Positions 11,410 through 24,400 of a stretch of 64,000 nucleotides of DNA are shown here, in pieces; position 1 is the stretch's first letter, and each line of letters starts with the position of its first letter. The notes under the pieces are model-generated. The model did no database searches. It was not told where the DNA came from and saw only the letters and a program-made list of their open reading frames with translations. The stretch is from Takakia lepidozioides. Its lineage: Eukaryota > Streptophyta > Takakiopsida > Takakiales > Takakiaceae. The stretch covers positions 44,902,042 to 44,966,041 of the forward strand of contig CM060734.1 in NCBI GenBank assembly GCA_030704615.1. Direction: 5' to 3'. The position numbers and the translations under genes are program-made.

Positions 11410-14076
11410 TCTCAAGAGACTATCTCTGATCCCTCCCTTCGGCACGTAGAGGCGCTTTTGCTTATACCGGAGCAGTCCATTTTGCAAGTGGAACTGCGAT
11501 TTAACCCCCATCCTCAAGTCTTGCATCACGGACTTCGCCAGCTCATCCTTCTGGCAAGCCTTCCGGATCTTACTTTGGAGCGTCGTCTCGCCCCTGTATA
11601 CCAACAGGAGCTGCTGCTTTCTACTTAAAGCATCGGCCACCACATTGTCCCGTCCCGGTTTGTACTGGATATCCACGTCGAACACCGCCAAAGTATCTTG
11701 CCACCTAAGTTGTTTTGGAGACAACTTGGGCTGTGTGGCAAAATACTTCACTGTGACATTGTCCGTGAACACCTTCACTGGGTTGGAACCAACATAGTGG
11801 TGCCAAAGCTCAAGGCAATGCACCACCGCCTTCATCTCTTTTTCGTGCGTCGGCCATCGTCGCTCCACTTCATTCAGTTTCTTACTTTCGTAAGCCACTG
11901 GACGTCCATCTTGCATAAGTACACCCCCAATCGCGAAGTCCGACGCATCTGTATGAATCTCAAATGGGCGATCGAACTCCGGGATTTTCAAGACTGGAGC
12001 TTCCGCCATCCGCTGCTTCAATTCAGCAAAAGCTTGGCCACAACATGTGTTCCATACCCAGACTTTGGATTTACACAGAAGGTCCGACAGCGGCCCCGCG
12101 ATCTTGGCAAAATTTCTCACATACTTCCGGTAATAGGAGGCAAGTCCTAGGAAGGATCGCACTCCCGGGACCGAAGTCGGAGGCTCCCAGTCCAAGATCG
12201 CCCTCACCTTTCTGTCATCCATTTTGATCCCATCCTGTGTAATCACATGCCCCAAGAACTCCACTTTCGTGACCCCAAATTCGCACTTTGAAGCTTTGGC
12301 GTATAGCTTTCCTTCCCGCAACTTTTGGAACACCCTTTTGAGGTGCTCCAGGTGCTCCTCCTTTGTTTTCGAGTACACCAAGATGTCGTCGATGTACACG
12401 ATCACAAAGTCATCCAACCACTCCTGAAAAAGGTTGTTCATCAGCGTGCTAAAGGTCGCAGGTGCATTGGTGAGCCCAAAAGGCATCACCAAGAACTCAT
12501 ATAAACCATACCTTGTCCTGCACGCGGTCTTCTCCTCATCTCCTTCCACCACCCGAATTTGATGATAGCCGGAGCGCAAGTCGATCCGGCTGAAATACTT
12601 CGCTCCTGCCAACCGGTCGAAAAGGTCGTCGATCCTTGGCAAAGGGTACCGGTTTTTAATAGTCACCTTATTCAAAGCCCTGTAATCGACACACATCCGC
12701 AGCGTCCCATCCTTCTTGTCTGCGAATAGCACCGGGGCTCCGTAACGTGACTTACTCGGCCGGATGTACCCCTTTGATATTAGATCCTTGAGCTGAGTCT
12801 TCAGCTCAACCAACTCCCTGTGGCTCAACCGGTAGGCTGCCTTGGCAGGCGGTTCCGATCCCGGTATCACCTCAATCTTGTGGTCAACTCCTCTTCGCGG
12901 TGGCAAGCCGCTTGGTAAATCCTCCGGCATCACATCCTGGTATTTCTCCAAGATCCCCTTGATCCAATCTGGGCTCGGCTCCCCATCGCCTTCTCCCTTC
13001 ACTTCTCTAATGTAAAGCAAAAACTGGGGCTCGTGTGCCTCCTCCACGGCCCACTCCCTTGCTGACAGAAGGTTTATTCGCCCTCCCACGGATTTGGGCG
13101 TTTTCGACACTCGTAAGACCTCGCCACCATTCCCACATGGCAGCGTGACTACTCTCTTGCGGCCATCTATGACCGCTCCGGATTTGCTCAAAAAGGTCAT
13201 CCCCAAAATGAGATCCACTCCATCGATCTCGCAGATGGTGAAGTTCTCACGTCCCTCCCAACTCCCCAGTTGAAGAGGAACATCAAACGCCAACCTTGTC
13301 GCCAACTGTGGTTCTCCTTTGGCAGAACGCACCTCAATAGAGGCCCCCACGTCATTTGTTGGGAGTCCCAACTTTCGCGCTGTCGCCGGCGTCATGAAGG
13401 AGTGCGACGCTCCTGTGTCCACCAACAACGACACGTTAGTTCCGGATATTATCCCATCCACGAACAATAACTGACTCCATTTACGCAGGGCGCCAGTTTC
13501 CTGATACAACTCACAAGAATAGTTGCCTACCTTGCAAGTCCTGGCGACCACCGCTTCCACCAAGCGACTGATGGTATCTTCCGACAGCTCCGTGGTTGCC
13601 CGAGTCATGTTCAATTGTCGAGGTTTCGTGCACTTCTTGGCCATGTGCCCGGGCTCCCCGCAATTGAAACACACTCCATCAAAGGTCGCCTTCTGTCCGC
13701 CATAAGCCGCTCCACCCGCTTTTCCTTTCGAAGCACCGGGTGCCGCCTTGACGTGTGAAGGCCCTCCCTTCGATTTCCACGTGCCATTGTCGCCGCGTGG
13801 CCTATCCCACTTCTTTTCCGGTCGGAAGGAGTCACCTTCCTGCCGGGTCTTCTTGTGGTTCAGCTCCGTACGGCCTTGTCTCTCACCCCTAGGGACATCC
13901 GAGAAACATTCAGCCCTCTCAATTGCCTCGTTCAAAGTCTTGGGTGGCTTCTCCTCCAACTTCCGCCTGGCCCATGGGCCAGTCCCGCCACAAAGTTGAA
14001 GACCATTTCTGGTTCTGCCATGTCCGCGACTTGAGCAACAGCACATTGAAAGCCTGGACATACCCCCGAATGTCAT
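11410..14076 (-). pseudogene. Chromovirus gag C-terminus, protease, RT and RNase H
   Basis: A long open frame contains the nucleocapsid CCHC knuckle [14 protein letters not shown], the retropepsin motif [11 protein letters not shown], the reverse transcriptase with [12 protein letters not shown], and RNase H ([26 protein letters not shown]). The domain order is the Ty3/gypsy order. The gag part at about 13,970-14,076 is out of frame with the upstream gag, so the first residues of this frame are not native. The frame ends at a TAA where the zinc finger of integrase should follow. The polyprotein would normally act in a cytoplasmic virus-like particle. Confidence 0.85.
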
Positions 14077-14555
14077 CTGTTTGCTTCAAATTCCTCATCT
14101 TGTCCCGGGCAAGCCAGGACGCGTTGAGGGGCACAAACTGTCTCTTCATCAATTCGTTGAACCCACTCGAGTTCAAGGTTTCCGGGCTTGGACCTCGGTC
14201 GTGAAGGCGTTTCTGCCACCATTGTTGAGCATAGCCCCTCAAATAGGTGGGAGCCACTTCCACCCGATCCTCGTCACTCAACTTGGCCGCTCGCAAGTAC
14301 TGCTCTAGCTCCAGGAGCCAGGTGTTGAGTGCCTTCCAATTTCGGATGCCCTCGAAGGTGCCGGGTTCCTTAGGCTTCACCTTAAACTTTGCCTTAGTGG
14401 AAGTGGCATTAGCCGCCTTCAACACCTCTTTCAACGTCCCGCCAAACTGCGCCAACAACCCTTCCAAAAGGCTGCCGGCATGGGAAGCATCTCTTGGTTT
14501 GTCGGAGCTCTCAAGGATTCCTCGGGCTCCGACTCCTCGGATTCCTCCCGCTCTC
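13970..14555 (-). pseudogene. Chromovirus gag, truncated and frameshifted
   Basis: The frame starting at 14,467 has a retrotransposon Gag signature ([41 protein letters not shown]). Upstream codons in another frame (14,555 to about 14,480) are acidic and serine-rich, as in gag N-termini. The start of gag is missing because the LTR sequence joins directly at 14,556. Frame changes occur near 14,470, 14,040 and 13,975. No function is expected. Confidence 0.7.
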
Positions 14556-14965
14556 TGTAGCTGTCCGCGGGGGTTTCACAACCAGCCATGCCATTTTATG
14601 GCGAACCACCACGACAACCCTCGACTCCCGGTGATGAGTCGCGGTGAGTCTTGGCCCACTCACCACGACCCCTATGGACCGTGATGAGTCCCAAGACTCC
14701 CCAAGACTCCCACCACGAGGTCTCTGCCCCCATGGTGAGTCCTATGCCACCCCACTAAGTCCCGCTAAGCTACCACCACCCCTTGTGGAGCCACCCCCAC
14801 CGCAACCCGGTGTGCGGGGCTCCACCTAGTGAGCGCCCCCGCTCCTTGAGTGCCTTGGCACTCAAGGGTGCTTCAGCCCCCATACCTATCGCTGCCGCTG
14901 CCCCCACCACAGGGGCAGCCCCTCATGTGTCCCGACCCCTGCCCTCAAGGCAAAGTGCCGCGACA
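14556..14965 (-). repeat. Truncated 5-prime LTR of the chromovirus (410 bp)
   Basis: This matches only 8809-9223 of the complete LTR. The missing part includes the TATA box, the presumed R-U5 region and the primer-binding site. The junction with gag at 14,555/14,556 lies directly upstream of where the TATA box should be, so the copy has no promoter of its own. Confidence 0.7.
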
Positions 14966-17900
14966 GGCTGGGAACAACCATACCTTGGGCGCTGCCTCCT
15001 CATGCCGGGGGGGGAATCCGGAATGCTGACGCCGTACCACTATGGTCGTAAGCGCAGGACCCACCTTCTTCACATTCGACCCCACTGCCACTCCCTGTAC
15101 ATGTGGTCCTGCAAAACATATAGTGCCAGCCTTGCGTGAGAGGGCATCCGGGGGGAACAAAACAAACATGGACTTTGGCTTCGATGTCATGTTTCAAACA
15201 GTAAGGTTAGTTTCACCTGCATGGGCGCAGAAGTACTTCCCCCAACGACCCCATCCTCTCCCACATTCAAGCTGCCAGTCGGGGTCAGCTTCTGCGTGCT
15301 TGTGAAGACACGCACATCCTTGGAGCAAAACAAATCTTGGCAGTAGGGCCAGACTGTTTCTAAAAGGTAGTCTGAATCGGGCCCCTCACTGACATTGCCA
15401 GTGACATCAAACGACAATGGATGGACCATGTTCAAAGGGGAGTTCCCCCTCCCCTTGTGTGGTGAATCATCCACTAGGAGGGTGTTGGATTCGTTAAATC
15501 CAGAAAATTCCAACCACACCCTCGACAGTCTCTTCTGTAAGTTCTGTACGGCAGCCCTTTTGTGGGGTGTGGCTCTGTCAAGGGGTCACACTCCTCTTGT
15601 GACCACACAAAGAGGGGAGAACCCTTGACCCCCTGCATGACCACTTTGAAGATGTCTGCAACATTCCCCTTGGAAGCACAGGACCATATCCCAACGTAGA
15701 AATACCGGAAGAGAAGGTTTAAAAACTCGCAGACCTGGGGCCTTGGGAAAACATACTTGTTGGTGGTCAACACCCATGGCCAATGACGCCTCGGGTTGGG
15801 CTGAAAGTTAGGAATAGAGTGGCACAGAATCCCGTTCAGGTCTAGAACAATTAGTTTCGACTTTTCTATGAAAGGAGCTTTTGAAGGGGTGTCACGGGGT
15901 CTCACCTCAGTGGGTTGGGAGACAACAGTCACCCCGGAGGGCAAAGTTTCGGTCCCCCTGCAGCCTGGACCAGGCAAACTACCACCCTCTCCCCCTACAG
16001 CTTCCCTTTTCCCCCATCATGAGCAATGACCCCCCCATCGTCCATGTCATCCCCACCAACTTGCTGGACCTCTCCCTCTTCAACGAGTGGACCCTGCCCC
16101 CCACTGTGAATATCATCAACAACAGCCCGGACCTCTGTCACATCCCTACCCACTACAATTATTTCCTCCTTGTCAGGTACAATGGTCGCAGCAGGGGGGT
16201 CTTCCATAATGCCACCCGTCACACCCCCTTTTTGCCCCATCATGAGTTCCACTATCTTCTTCAGTTGTGCTTCCATTCCCCTCTCCCGCTCCGCAGAGAG
16301 AGCCGCAAGCCTCTCCAGGGCCCCGATGCGGGCTGCCATTGAGTTCCCCGCTCCCTACGCATACAAACACCCACCCGTACTGTTAAAAACCAGAAGAAGA
16401 GGCCGAATGTGCAGGATTTCAGGCATTCGGAGATGGCTAGGTTTGGCATAACACCCCTCGTGTACCATGCGTGGGGGCCCCACATACCCACCAAATCTTA
16501 GTACAACAACAGATTCATGAATGGAAACCGGACTTCAAAACATACCTGGCTCAAAACAGACTCTGATGGGGTGCCAGTCGCAGCGTTCTTGCACTCCGCC
16601 CCGAGCTCGGACAGTGACGGGCTCCGCGCTTTGCGTCTTTTCTGTATTTGCCCATCCACACACTGTCAGTACAAAATGCCAGGAGCATATGGACAAAGCA
16701 CTGCCCTGCATATCACATAACAACTAATTCTGCACAAGCAATAAAACCCACTCGTGGGTGTCTCTTCCATCAGAACATGCCACAACGTAAGAGCAATGAG
16801 AAGGGGGTGAGGGAGATTACCAAACGGGCTGCTTGGCCTGCAACTCCTGCCCGGCCCCAACGCGAGGGGTTCGTGACACAAGCACGCGCTTGCTTCATCC
16901 CTTCAGCCTTTGCAAGTCCACGAGGGGACTCCCAGTAGGCAACAAGCTTATCCCAATAGGCGGGTTCAGTGTTCATTGGCCTCACACCAGTCTTCGCCCA
17001 TTTATCTTTCAGTTTTGCTCTTTCTCCTTTCATTATCTTCCCACATTGCTTCACTATAAAATCACGATTGGCAGGGATAGGTGTGTACTCGTACATTCCA
17101 TTTATGCCCTCTATTACTGTTGACATGGCACTCTGGGACTGCTGGTCAATGTCTTGTACGCTTGAGTCAAGGTAACGCAATGCCAGGCCACGCAAATCAC
17201 GCTGCCAGTGTTCCTTACCTTCGCAGCCAGCATTGATGACTCCATTTCCATGCACCTCCACCTTGTGGCGCTTTAGCCCTGCAGCCACCCTTCCCTCTCC
17301 ATCTCCTTCCCATTGTTTCATGGCATGACGTCGTTCCTTCCTCAGCTCTGATGTCCGTTTCCTGCCCCCATGCTCTGGAGCAGCGCCGTCATACGTTGTG
17401 GGGGGTGACTGATGTGTGCCGGAGGGGGGAGGGCCGTATGGAGATGTGGGAGGCCCCCATTGTGACGTGGCAACATCAGGAAGCCAGCGCCACGACCCCG
17501 AAGCAGGGGGGGCTCCCCATGGTGCACTCTGTTGTGGAGACCATCCGGCAGGGGGTGGGTGCCAAGGTTGGTGTTGGTTGGCATTGTGTGGTGGCTGTGA
17601 GTGCTTTGCTGCAGCTTCACTCCCCTTCCGCTGCCAAAAACATCCCACACACAAGGTGCATCAGCTGTAGTCCTACTGAACACAACGTCACCAGAGCACA
17701 AACCATCCCACAACCACAACTATGGATTGGCTGACCTCAAACCCACTCCCCTGCAGCGCAAGTGCCAAAAACTGAAAAGGAGAGGGACAGAATGTCCTCA
17801 TAACATGTAAGCCCATTCATTGGTGAAGAAACAGAATGTGGGCGGGTTCACATCAGTACCACATGAAACTTACCAGGAAACAGAACATCCATCCGGGTTT

Positions 17901-18254
17901 TGCACATATCCAGTGGACATCTATTCACACAATCAGCAAATGGCTGTATGGCGGAGCCCAGCAACGGAGCCCCAAAAGGCCTAAAGACTCTCAATGTTGG
18001 TAAACACAGGTGCAGACACAATTCAATTGAAAGGATATTGCAGACCTAGCCTCGTTGGAGTTATCAACGCATATAGCAAATGCGTACTCCAACGCAGGTG
18101 CAATGACGTGACAAAGCAACATTTCCTTGACCTAAAAACTAGTCCCTCTGCACACAGTGGTAGACCTGAAGGTTTTTCCACGATGTCCTCCCCCATGACA
18201 CAAATTGAAAACATGTTCAGGGATGTTTTCTGCCTAACTTCATTTTCTGCCCAA

Positions 18255-19385
18255 TCAGATCTCCTCTACGCTGATGATGTTGCCCTTTTGGCACAATCCC
18301 CGGTCTTTCTGCAACGCCATATCAAAATTTTGGAACAGTTCTGCAAAGACTATGGGATGCAAGTCAATCTTAGCAAGACCAAGATCATGGTCTTCAATGG
18401 CCAGGCTGATCGTAGATTCATCTTCAACCAGCAGGAAATTGAGATTGTCAAATCATACCGGTACCTAGGTCTGGTTATCCACTCCCCCAAGTTTCACTTT
18501 GCAGCCACTGCCTTGGACAGATTGACTAAAGGTAAGGCGGCCTCCGTCCGCCTTCACGCCAAATGCAAGCAAATACATCTGCGGCATCCCCCGACCAAAA
18601 AGTGGTTGTTTGACACCGTCGTCAGCCCTGCTACCATCAATGGTTGTGAGTTCTGGGCACCTGGTGTCCCTGTCTCCTGGTGGGAAAAGAATTTGGAACC
18701 ATTACAGTCATCTTTTCTCCAAGCAATGCTTGGCGCCAGGAGCACAACTCCATCTCAGATCCTAGGTGCAGAGTTCGCATGTGTACCATTGCAATCCGAG
18801 GCACAGTTCAGGCTTACAATCTTTCTCCATAGATTGCAGGCCCTTCCACCCAAAGGGCTAGTGGCAAGGGCCCTCACAACATCTATGAGGCTCAAAGCTG
18901 CAGGTTTCGGGAACTCCTGGTATGCTCGAGTGGACAGTTTATTGAAACGTAACGGACTTTCTACTGCTTTCCTATTACCAATGAACCCACATGAGGTGGA
19001 CATCACATCCAGACATGACCGCAACAGACTCATTCGGAGAGAGCTTATGGAATTACATGTCAAGAGAACTTGGATGCTACCCAATCTCACAACAAAGCTC
19101 CACTTCTATCGAGAGACATTCTTGGTGCTCCGCGATGATAGAATCTTCAGACCAAATTACCTTTCAGCACCCTTACCTCCTTCCCTCTTGAGGGCATTGG
19201 GGCGGTTCAGGGTGGGTTCCCACAACCTACGGATAGAGACTGGCAGATGGGAAAACCTGCAACGGGAGGACCGCCTATGTCCAGCTTGCATAGGGCGCAG
19301 CAAGGAAATTGAAACTGAAGAACACTTCTTCTTCTACTGCCCTGTATACTACGACATCCGTTTGAACAACTTTGTGGATATGTGC
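18255..19385 (+). pseudogene. LINE reverse transcriptase fragment, antisense in an intron
   Basis: An uninterrupted frame carries the RT catalytic motif LLYADDVALLAQS (YADD at 18,267-18,278), then the thumb region (LSKTKIMVFNG, SYRYLGLVI). It ends with a C-terminal zf-RVT-like CPAC and H-x4-C segment (about 19,284-19,345). This is the C-terminal half of a non-LTR retrotransposon ORF2. RT motifs upstream of YADD are absent, so it is 5-prime truncated. No poly-A tail is seen, so it is probably also cut at the 3-prime side. It lies on the strand opposite the host gene, within the intron between exon 2 and exon 1. The open frame runs on to 19,796 only because it overlaps the antisense of exon 1. 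Confidence 0.75.
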
Positions 19386-19753
19386 ATCCCAGTTTCAGTT
19401 TCAGGAGAACTCAACGCCCAGAAAACAAGAACACAAGTAGGGGTAGAACTCACCTCATGCGCAGCGGTTTTGTGCCGTTTGCGCACCTTTTGGAGAGACT
19501 CTGCAGATGGAGGTGCAATTTCCTCCGAACTGTCCTCCACCTCATCGTCGTCGCCCATGCTATACTCGCTTGTGTCAAAATCCGAACTCGAAGACCGCCC
19601 ACCGCTCTGCCTTCCCTCTCGCACCGACGCCATCTGTACCGGATTCAGTCGAGCCAGGCGGGGGCTCCTTCGCACCGCGGGGCTGGAATGTGCAGAAGTG
19701 GGAGGAGGTGATGCTGCCTCGGCGGTCGAGCGCTTCTTACTAGGCGTGGACAT

Positions 19754-21465
19754 AGACCATGACAAAGATGAAGACGAGCGAGGACATAGACCATGACCAA
19801 GACAAAGACGAGCGAGGAAGACCAAGACATGCAAAGGAGGAAAGAAGGACAAGGAGGGGAGTGTGATCACACACCCCCCCGATCTGTAGTGAAGATCCGG
19901 CCGTTGTTGATTTCAAATATGAACACGTGTCGTGCATCCGACACTATGGCCTTTTCGACTTTGAGACGTTAAACCCTAAACCACTTACAATCCTCCAGAC
20001 AACTAGATGTAGTGATTCACACAACTGACATGGATCCGTTAACTTTTTTTCGTTCAAAATTAGGCGAAGGAAACACACTGCAATGATGCCGTGTATGGCT
20101 CCGCTTTACATGCATTCTTGGAGAAAATGCGCATGATGTGTGAGAAGTGAACACAGTGCTCTGCCAAATGATTCAGCAAAAACAAACTCAACTGTAGTGG
20201 TTCTCCCATCGCAGAGAAGGGTCCATTCGACACCCATCGCACCATGCCAGGTTGAGGTCCTCACACACACACCTACACACCGAGAATTTGCGAACCCACA
20301 TCAGCTGGGAGAACATGGAAATTACCCCGTGGATCACATGCAAGCATGAATGAGAAATGGGTTTATGTTACATGGGAGATTTTGGTGTACCTGCGCGACA
20401 TGCAACTCTGTCTACATACTCCATAAGTCGCTGTCCCAAGACCCAAGTGGACAGGGGAGGCCGGTGAGTCTGTACCACAAATGGTAATCATACAGCAGAG
20501 GGTACTGCTGCCCAACGTGCAAAAGCCGCCGGCTGCAGGATGCTAGGCATGCGAACTCGGGCACAACACGCCTCCTCTGCACCCCACTCCGTCCCAACCA
20601 GTGCAAAACAACCGTGCATGCATTGACTGCCCTCTGGCTTTCTCTCCAGGCATTTGGGGGTCTGCGATCTGCTACACGTAAGTGTCTTTGAATGCGACGA
20701 TCAAAGGATCCGGTCACTTGCAGTTGCCGTCTCAAGGGCAGCATTGCAAGAATCAGAATTAAGTAAGAAAGATGGTGGAAGAAGCTGCAAACAGCAAATG
20801 AGTGAAGTGGCAGGGCGATGCTCCATTTTTAACATGCTCCCCTTCCCGCCATGGTGATAGAGCCACACAAATGGACTCCCTTCCCGCCACGGTGCAATTT
20901 CACGGCAACGGAACGGGATTGTCCGCCGAAACGTGATTTGGAGATGGCCTAAGACAAGTGGCGCAGGTTCTGGCCTTGTAGTCAGGTTGTTCACACTTCA
21001 ATGCACACATTTCATACACATTCAACCATATGCCCAAGATCACAACGTCGTCAATCGTGAAAATTGAAATTCCACGTACGTCCTCCGATTCCTCACACAC
21101 ACACGAACTGTAGAGACAGGTCGTTTTCCAGGATGTCGTTGTTTGAGTCGATTTTGGTCATTTCTCTCAGTGTCTTGTTGAAAAGATTCTAGTTATGATG
21201 GGAAGCATCGTGATGGCTTTTAAATGGTTTGCTGTTGAGTGTAACTTTTCATCATGTTGTGGAATCTACCGGTTGGTATAAAATGTCAACTGTCTTCTCT
21301 GCCAAAGGATGTGCGGCTGAACCTTTCAAATTGAGATTGCAGGAGGAGGGAATTGACGGTAGTGAAATGGGAGTGGCAGAGCCAAATTGAGGAATCTCTG
21401 CAAAGGAGAATCCGGCCCCCTGCAACGGCGTGCACAAACAGCATTGAAGAGGCTCCCCAACAAAA
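19754..21465. promoter_or_regulatory. Shared upstream region of two divergent transposon genes
   Basis: The 1.7 kb between the leftward start (19,753) and the rightward start (21,466) has no convincing coding region. A (CA)n run lies near 20,265 and another near 21,095. The arrangement implies divergent promoters, but no specific element could be assigned. Confidence 0.4.
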
Positions 21466-24400
21466 ATGAGTTCCCCTCGCCCATGCGGAGGACTTCCAAT
21501 TAATCACCCCTGTAGACAGAACACCCGAGATGACAGGTTGTGGGAAAGAGAAGTGGCACGTGCCCGAGCCCTTGGGCTTTCAAGGATGCCATGCCCATGT
21601 GAACGTTGTTTGGGCACTACAAGTAGATCTGAGGACGGTGTGCGCACACATCTCCTTCACCACAAAAGACATGAAGCATTTCGGGTGTGGATTGGAGATG
21701 GACCTGCAGACGAAGACGATGAGGAGTGGGCACAATTGGACAATGCACACCCCCGAGGGAGCCATACAGACAGGCCAGACGAGGACTATGTCATGGGCGC
21801 AGGACATGAACCAGGCATGGACGGAGGGGTGGAGATTACTCGAATGTTGCAGGAAGCATTCCACATCATGGACGATGCTGAAGAGGGGGACGGCGCTGCG
21901 ACAACTGGGGATGGTGATGACGCAGGAAATGAAGGCATTCACGTGGGGGAAGGCGTGGAAGGAGGTGGAGATGGAGAATTGAATTCTGCACACATGACAC
22001 TAGAAGAAGCATGTGTGCCACTGTACGAGGGATGCAAATCCACAAAGCTTGCTGCCACCATGCTGTTGATGAACCTGTGCACAACCCACGGTGTCTCAGA
22101 CCATTTTGTGGACGAGTTGTTCTCTTTGCTTCGGCTGAACTTGCTTCCACAACCAAATGAAATGCCAAAAAGCTGTCACATGGCCAACCAAATGATTGGG
22201 AAGCTCGGCCTCAACTACGTGAAAATACATGCATGTCCAAAAGGACATGTACTTTTCAGAAGAGAGTACAAGGATGCTATGGAGTGCCCCAAATGCGGTG
22301 CAGCCCGATACCATGATGTGGGCAGGTTACAACAGCCAGCCAAGGTGTTGAGGCACTTTCCCCTTATCCCCCGTCTATTACGAATGTACAAATGCAAGAC
22401 CATTAGTGAGCTCATGACTTGGCATTCCAGGAATGCCTCAAACGATGGTTTGGTAAGGCATGTCCCAGATTCCCTTGCATGGAAGCATATAGATGCAACT
22501 TGGCCCGATTTTGCCGAGGACCCACGCAATGTGCGATTGGCTGTATCTACGGATGGAGTAAACCCATACGGATCAAAGAGTTGCACATGGTCCACATGGC
22601 CCGTGCAGTTGGTGGCATACAACCTGCCACCATGGTTGACAACAAAGAAATTCTTTGTCATGTTGTCTCTCTTGATTCCAGGCAAGGAGTCCGTGACAAA
22701 TGCAAACATAGATGTGTATTTGCAACCATTGATTGAAGAGCTACAGGAACTATGGATTGGAGTTGAAGCTTACGACATTTTGAAACCAGTAGGGCAACGG
22801 AGTTTCACCCTCCGTGCCATACTCATGTGGTCAATCCACGATTTCCCCGCATATGGCCTTGTTGCGGGTTGCAAGACGAAGGGCTACAAAGGGTGCCCCA
22901 TTTGTGGGCCCTATGTGGATTCACGGCACTCAAAGCCACTAGGGAAGACAATATACATGGGGCATCGACGTTACCTTGCAAGAAACCACCCCTACCGACG
23001 AGCAGGAAGGCACTTCAATGGATGTGTTGAAAAGAGAATGGCACCAAATGCTGTGACACCGGAGGAGACATTGCAATTTGCAAAGGAGAAAGAGGCGTTC
23101 ATGGAGATTGGAGGGAGAGACGGAAGTAGTGCGGATCCAGCCATGGAGCACGGGGTGAAGCGCCGGACAATCCTTTGGGATTTGCCATACTGGAAGGTGC
23201 ATGAATCCCCCCCCCCCATTCACTCACTTTCTTTCACATTGTGCTTCCTGGAATTACCTTTACTGTCAGGAGTCCTTCCACCAACTCCTAAGTCAGTGTA
23301 ACTACTATGCAGTAGATGTTGAAGTCGTACACCTCACTGTGGAGAGGATCGTGGAGTTGTTGAAAGCAGAATGTAGTAACATGGACAACTTCTGCCACAT
23401 ATTCTACTTTTTTTGCCCATAGAACTTGGTCTCATGGGAGGACATTTGGCATTTCAGAACCTCTTGCAGCGGTACCTCCTGGACCCCATGCATTGTGAGA
23501 AGAACTTCTGCGAGAACATTCTGAAGACTATCTTTGGGGAGAAGGATACGATAAACGTACGAAAGGACATGGAGATTGAAGGGATACGGTCACATCTGTG
23601 GCTAAGGCCTGATCCAAATAGACCAGGCAAAGTGCTCATGCCAGCAGCATCATACGTCCTGACCAAATCAGAGCAAGAGGATTTTTTGAAGACATTGGGA
23701 GCCATGAAAGTGCCAACCGGATTCTCGGGTGCTTTCCAAAAGCATGCCATAAACAAGAAATGGTCGGGGATGAAGTCACATGATCTACACGTGATGATGC
23801 AACAGATTTTGCCAGTGTGCATTCGGGGTACGATGGCGCCAGGTCCTCGAACAGCCATAATGCGTGTAAGTCGAGTGTTTAGGAAGATTTGTGCGAAGGT
23901 GTGGGATCCGAGGGACATTACATCGTTGCATGAGGATGTGGCTATGACCCTATGTTTGCTGGAGAAAGAATTCCCTCCATCATTCTTTGACGTCATGACG
24001 CACTTGCTAGTGCATCTTGTAGAGGAGTTGCATGTGTGTGGGCCCGTAGCCAGCCGGTGGATGTACCCCATGGAGAGGTACATGAAGGATCTGAAGGGGT
24101 ATGTACGCAACATGGCACGGCCAGAGGGGAGTATGGCGGAGGGCTACATCCGCGACGAAGCCCTGGGCTTCATGACAGAGTATATGTCTTCATTTGATGC
24201 AATACAACGACGGGTGTGGGACGAGAACGAGGAAGAAGGAGTTGTAGGCGAGGTCCTAGAAGGTGGTGGAACAAAGCGTGCCATGAGCCCGCGCCTTCGG
24301 GATGTGGCACATGATTATGTGCTGAACAACACAACAACCATGACACCATGGAGACAGTGGGTGCCAACTTACATCCCTCCTGTGCTATTCTTAATGGTCT

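Larger units (their letters stand above)
8497..14965 (-). mobile_element. Ty3/gypsy chromovirus, 5-prime truncated, with TSD
   Basis: The element is bounded by TGTCGCG at 8497 and CGCGACA at 14,965. It is flanked by the 5-bp direct repeat GGCTG (8492-8496 and 14,966-14,970), a classic LTR-retrotransposon insertion signature. It is transcribed leftward: gag, protease, RT, RNase H, integrase, chromodomain. It sits in an intron of the leftward transposon gene, downstream of a donor at 14,983. About 0.9 kb of non-coding DNA separates the chromodomain from the 3-prime LTR. A purine-rich tract lies at 10,095-10,105, and a weaker one abuts the LTR at about 9,226-9,234. Frameshifts and a stop make it inactive. 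Confidence 0.85.
7836..19753 (-). pseudogene. Transposon gene with Transposase_24-like and FCP1-like HAD domains
   Basis: This spliced gene runs leftward. Exon 1 (19,753-19,454) starts MSTPSKKRS and contains RRSPRLARL, ending at a GTGAGT donor. Exon 2 (17,630-16,821) is proline-rich, then carries a segment ending WDKLVAYWESP that resembles plant Transposase_24 proteins. Exon 3 begins at 16,354 and holds a coiled-coil-like stretch. The frame from 15,977 carries HAD motif I (LIVLDLNGILC) and an FCP1-like core (RPQVCEFLNLLF), and after a frame change near 15,556 it continues with LLVDDSPHKG, the HAD motif IV region. A possible further coding segment reaches 14,984. Two small exons (8,165-8,106 and 7,967-7,836) join in phase beyond the inserted chromovirus. 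FCP1/SCP enzymes use DxDxT; here the second aspartate is asparagine. At least one frameshift and one unresolved junction (near 15,985) lead me to call it broken. The exon order is seen in the sequence; the link to CACTA is inferred. Confidence 0.6.

Noticed and set aside
17994-19796. A single 600-codon gene on the plus strand
   Set aside because: Only about 18,255-19,385 is LINE-like; the ends are intron sequence and the antisense of exon 1 of the leftward gene.
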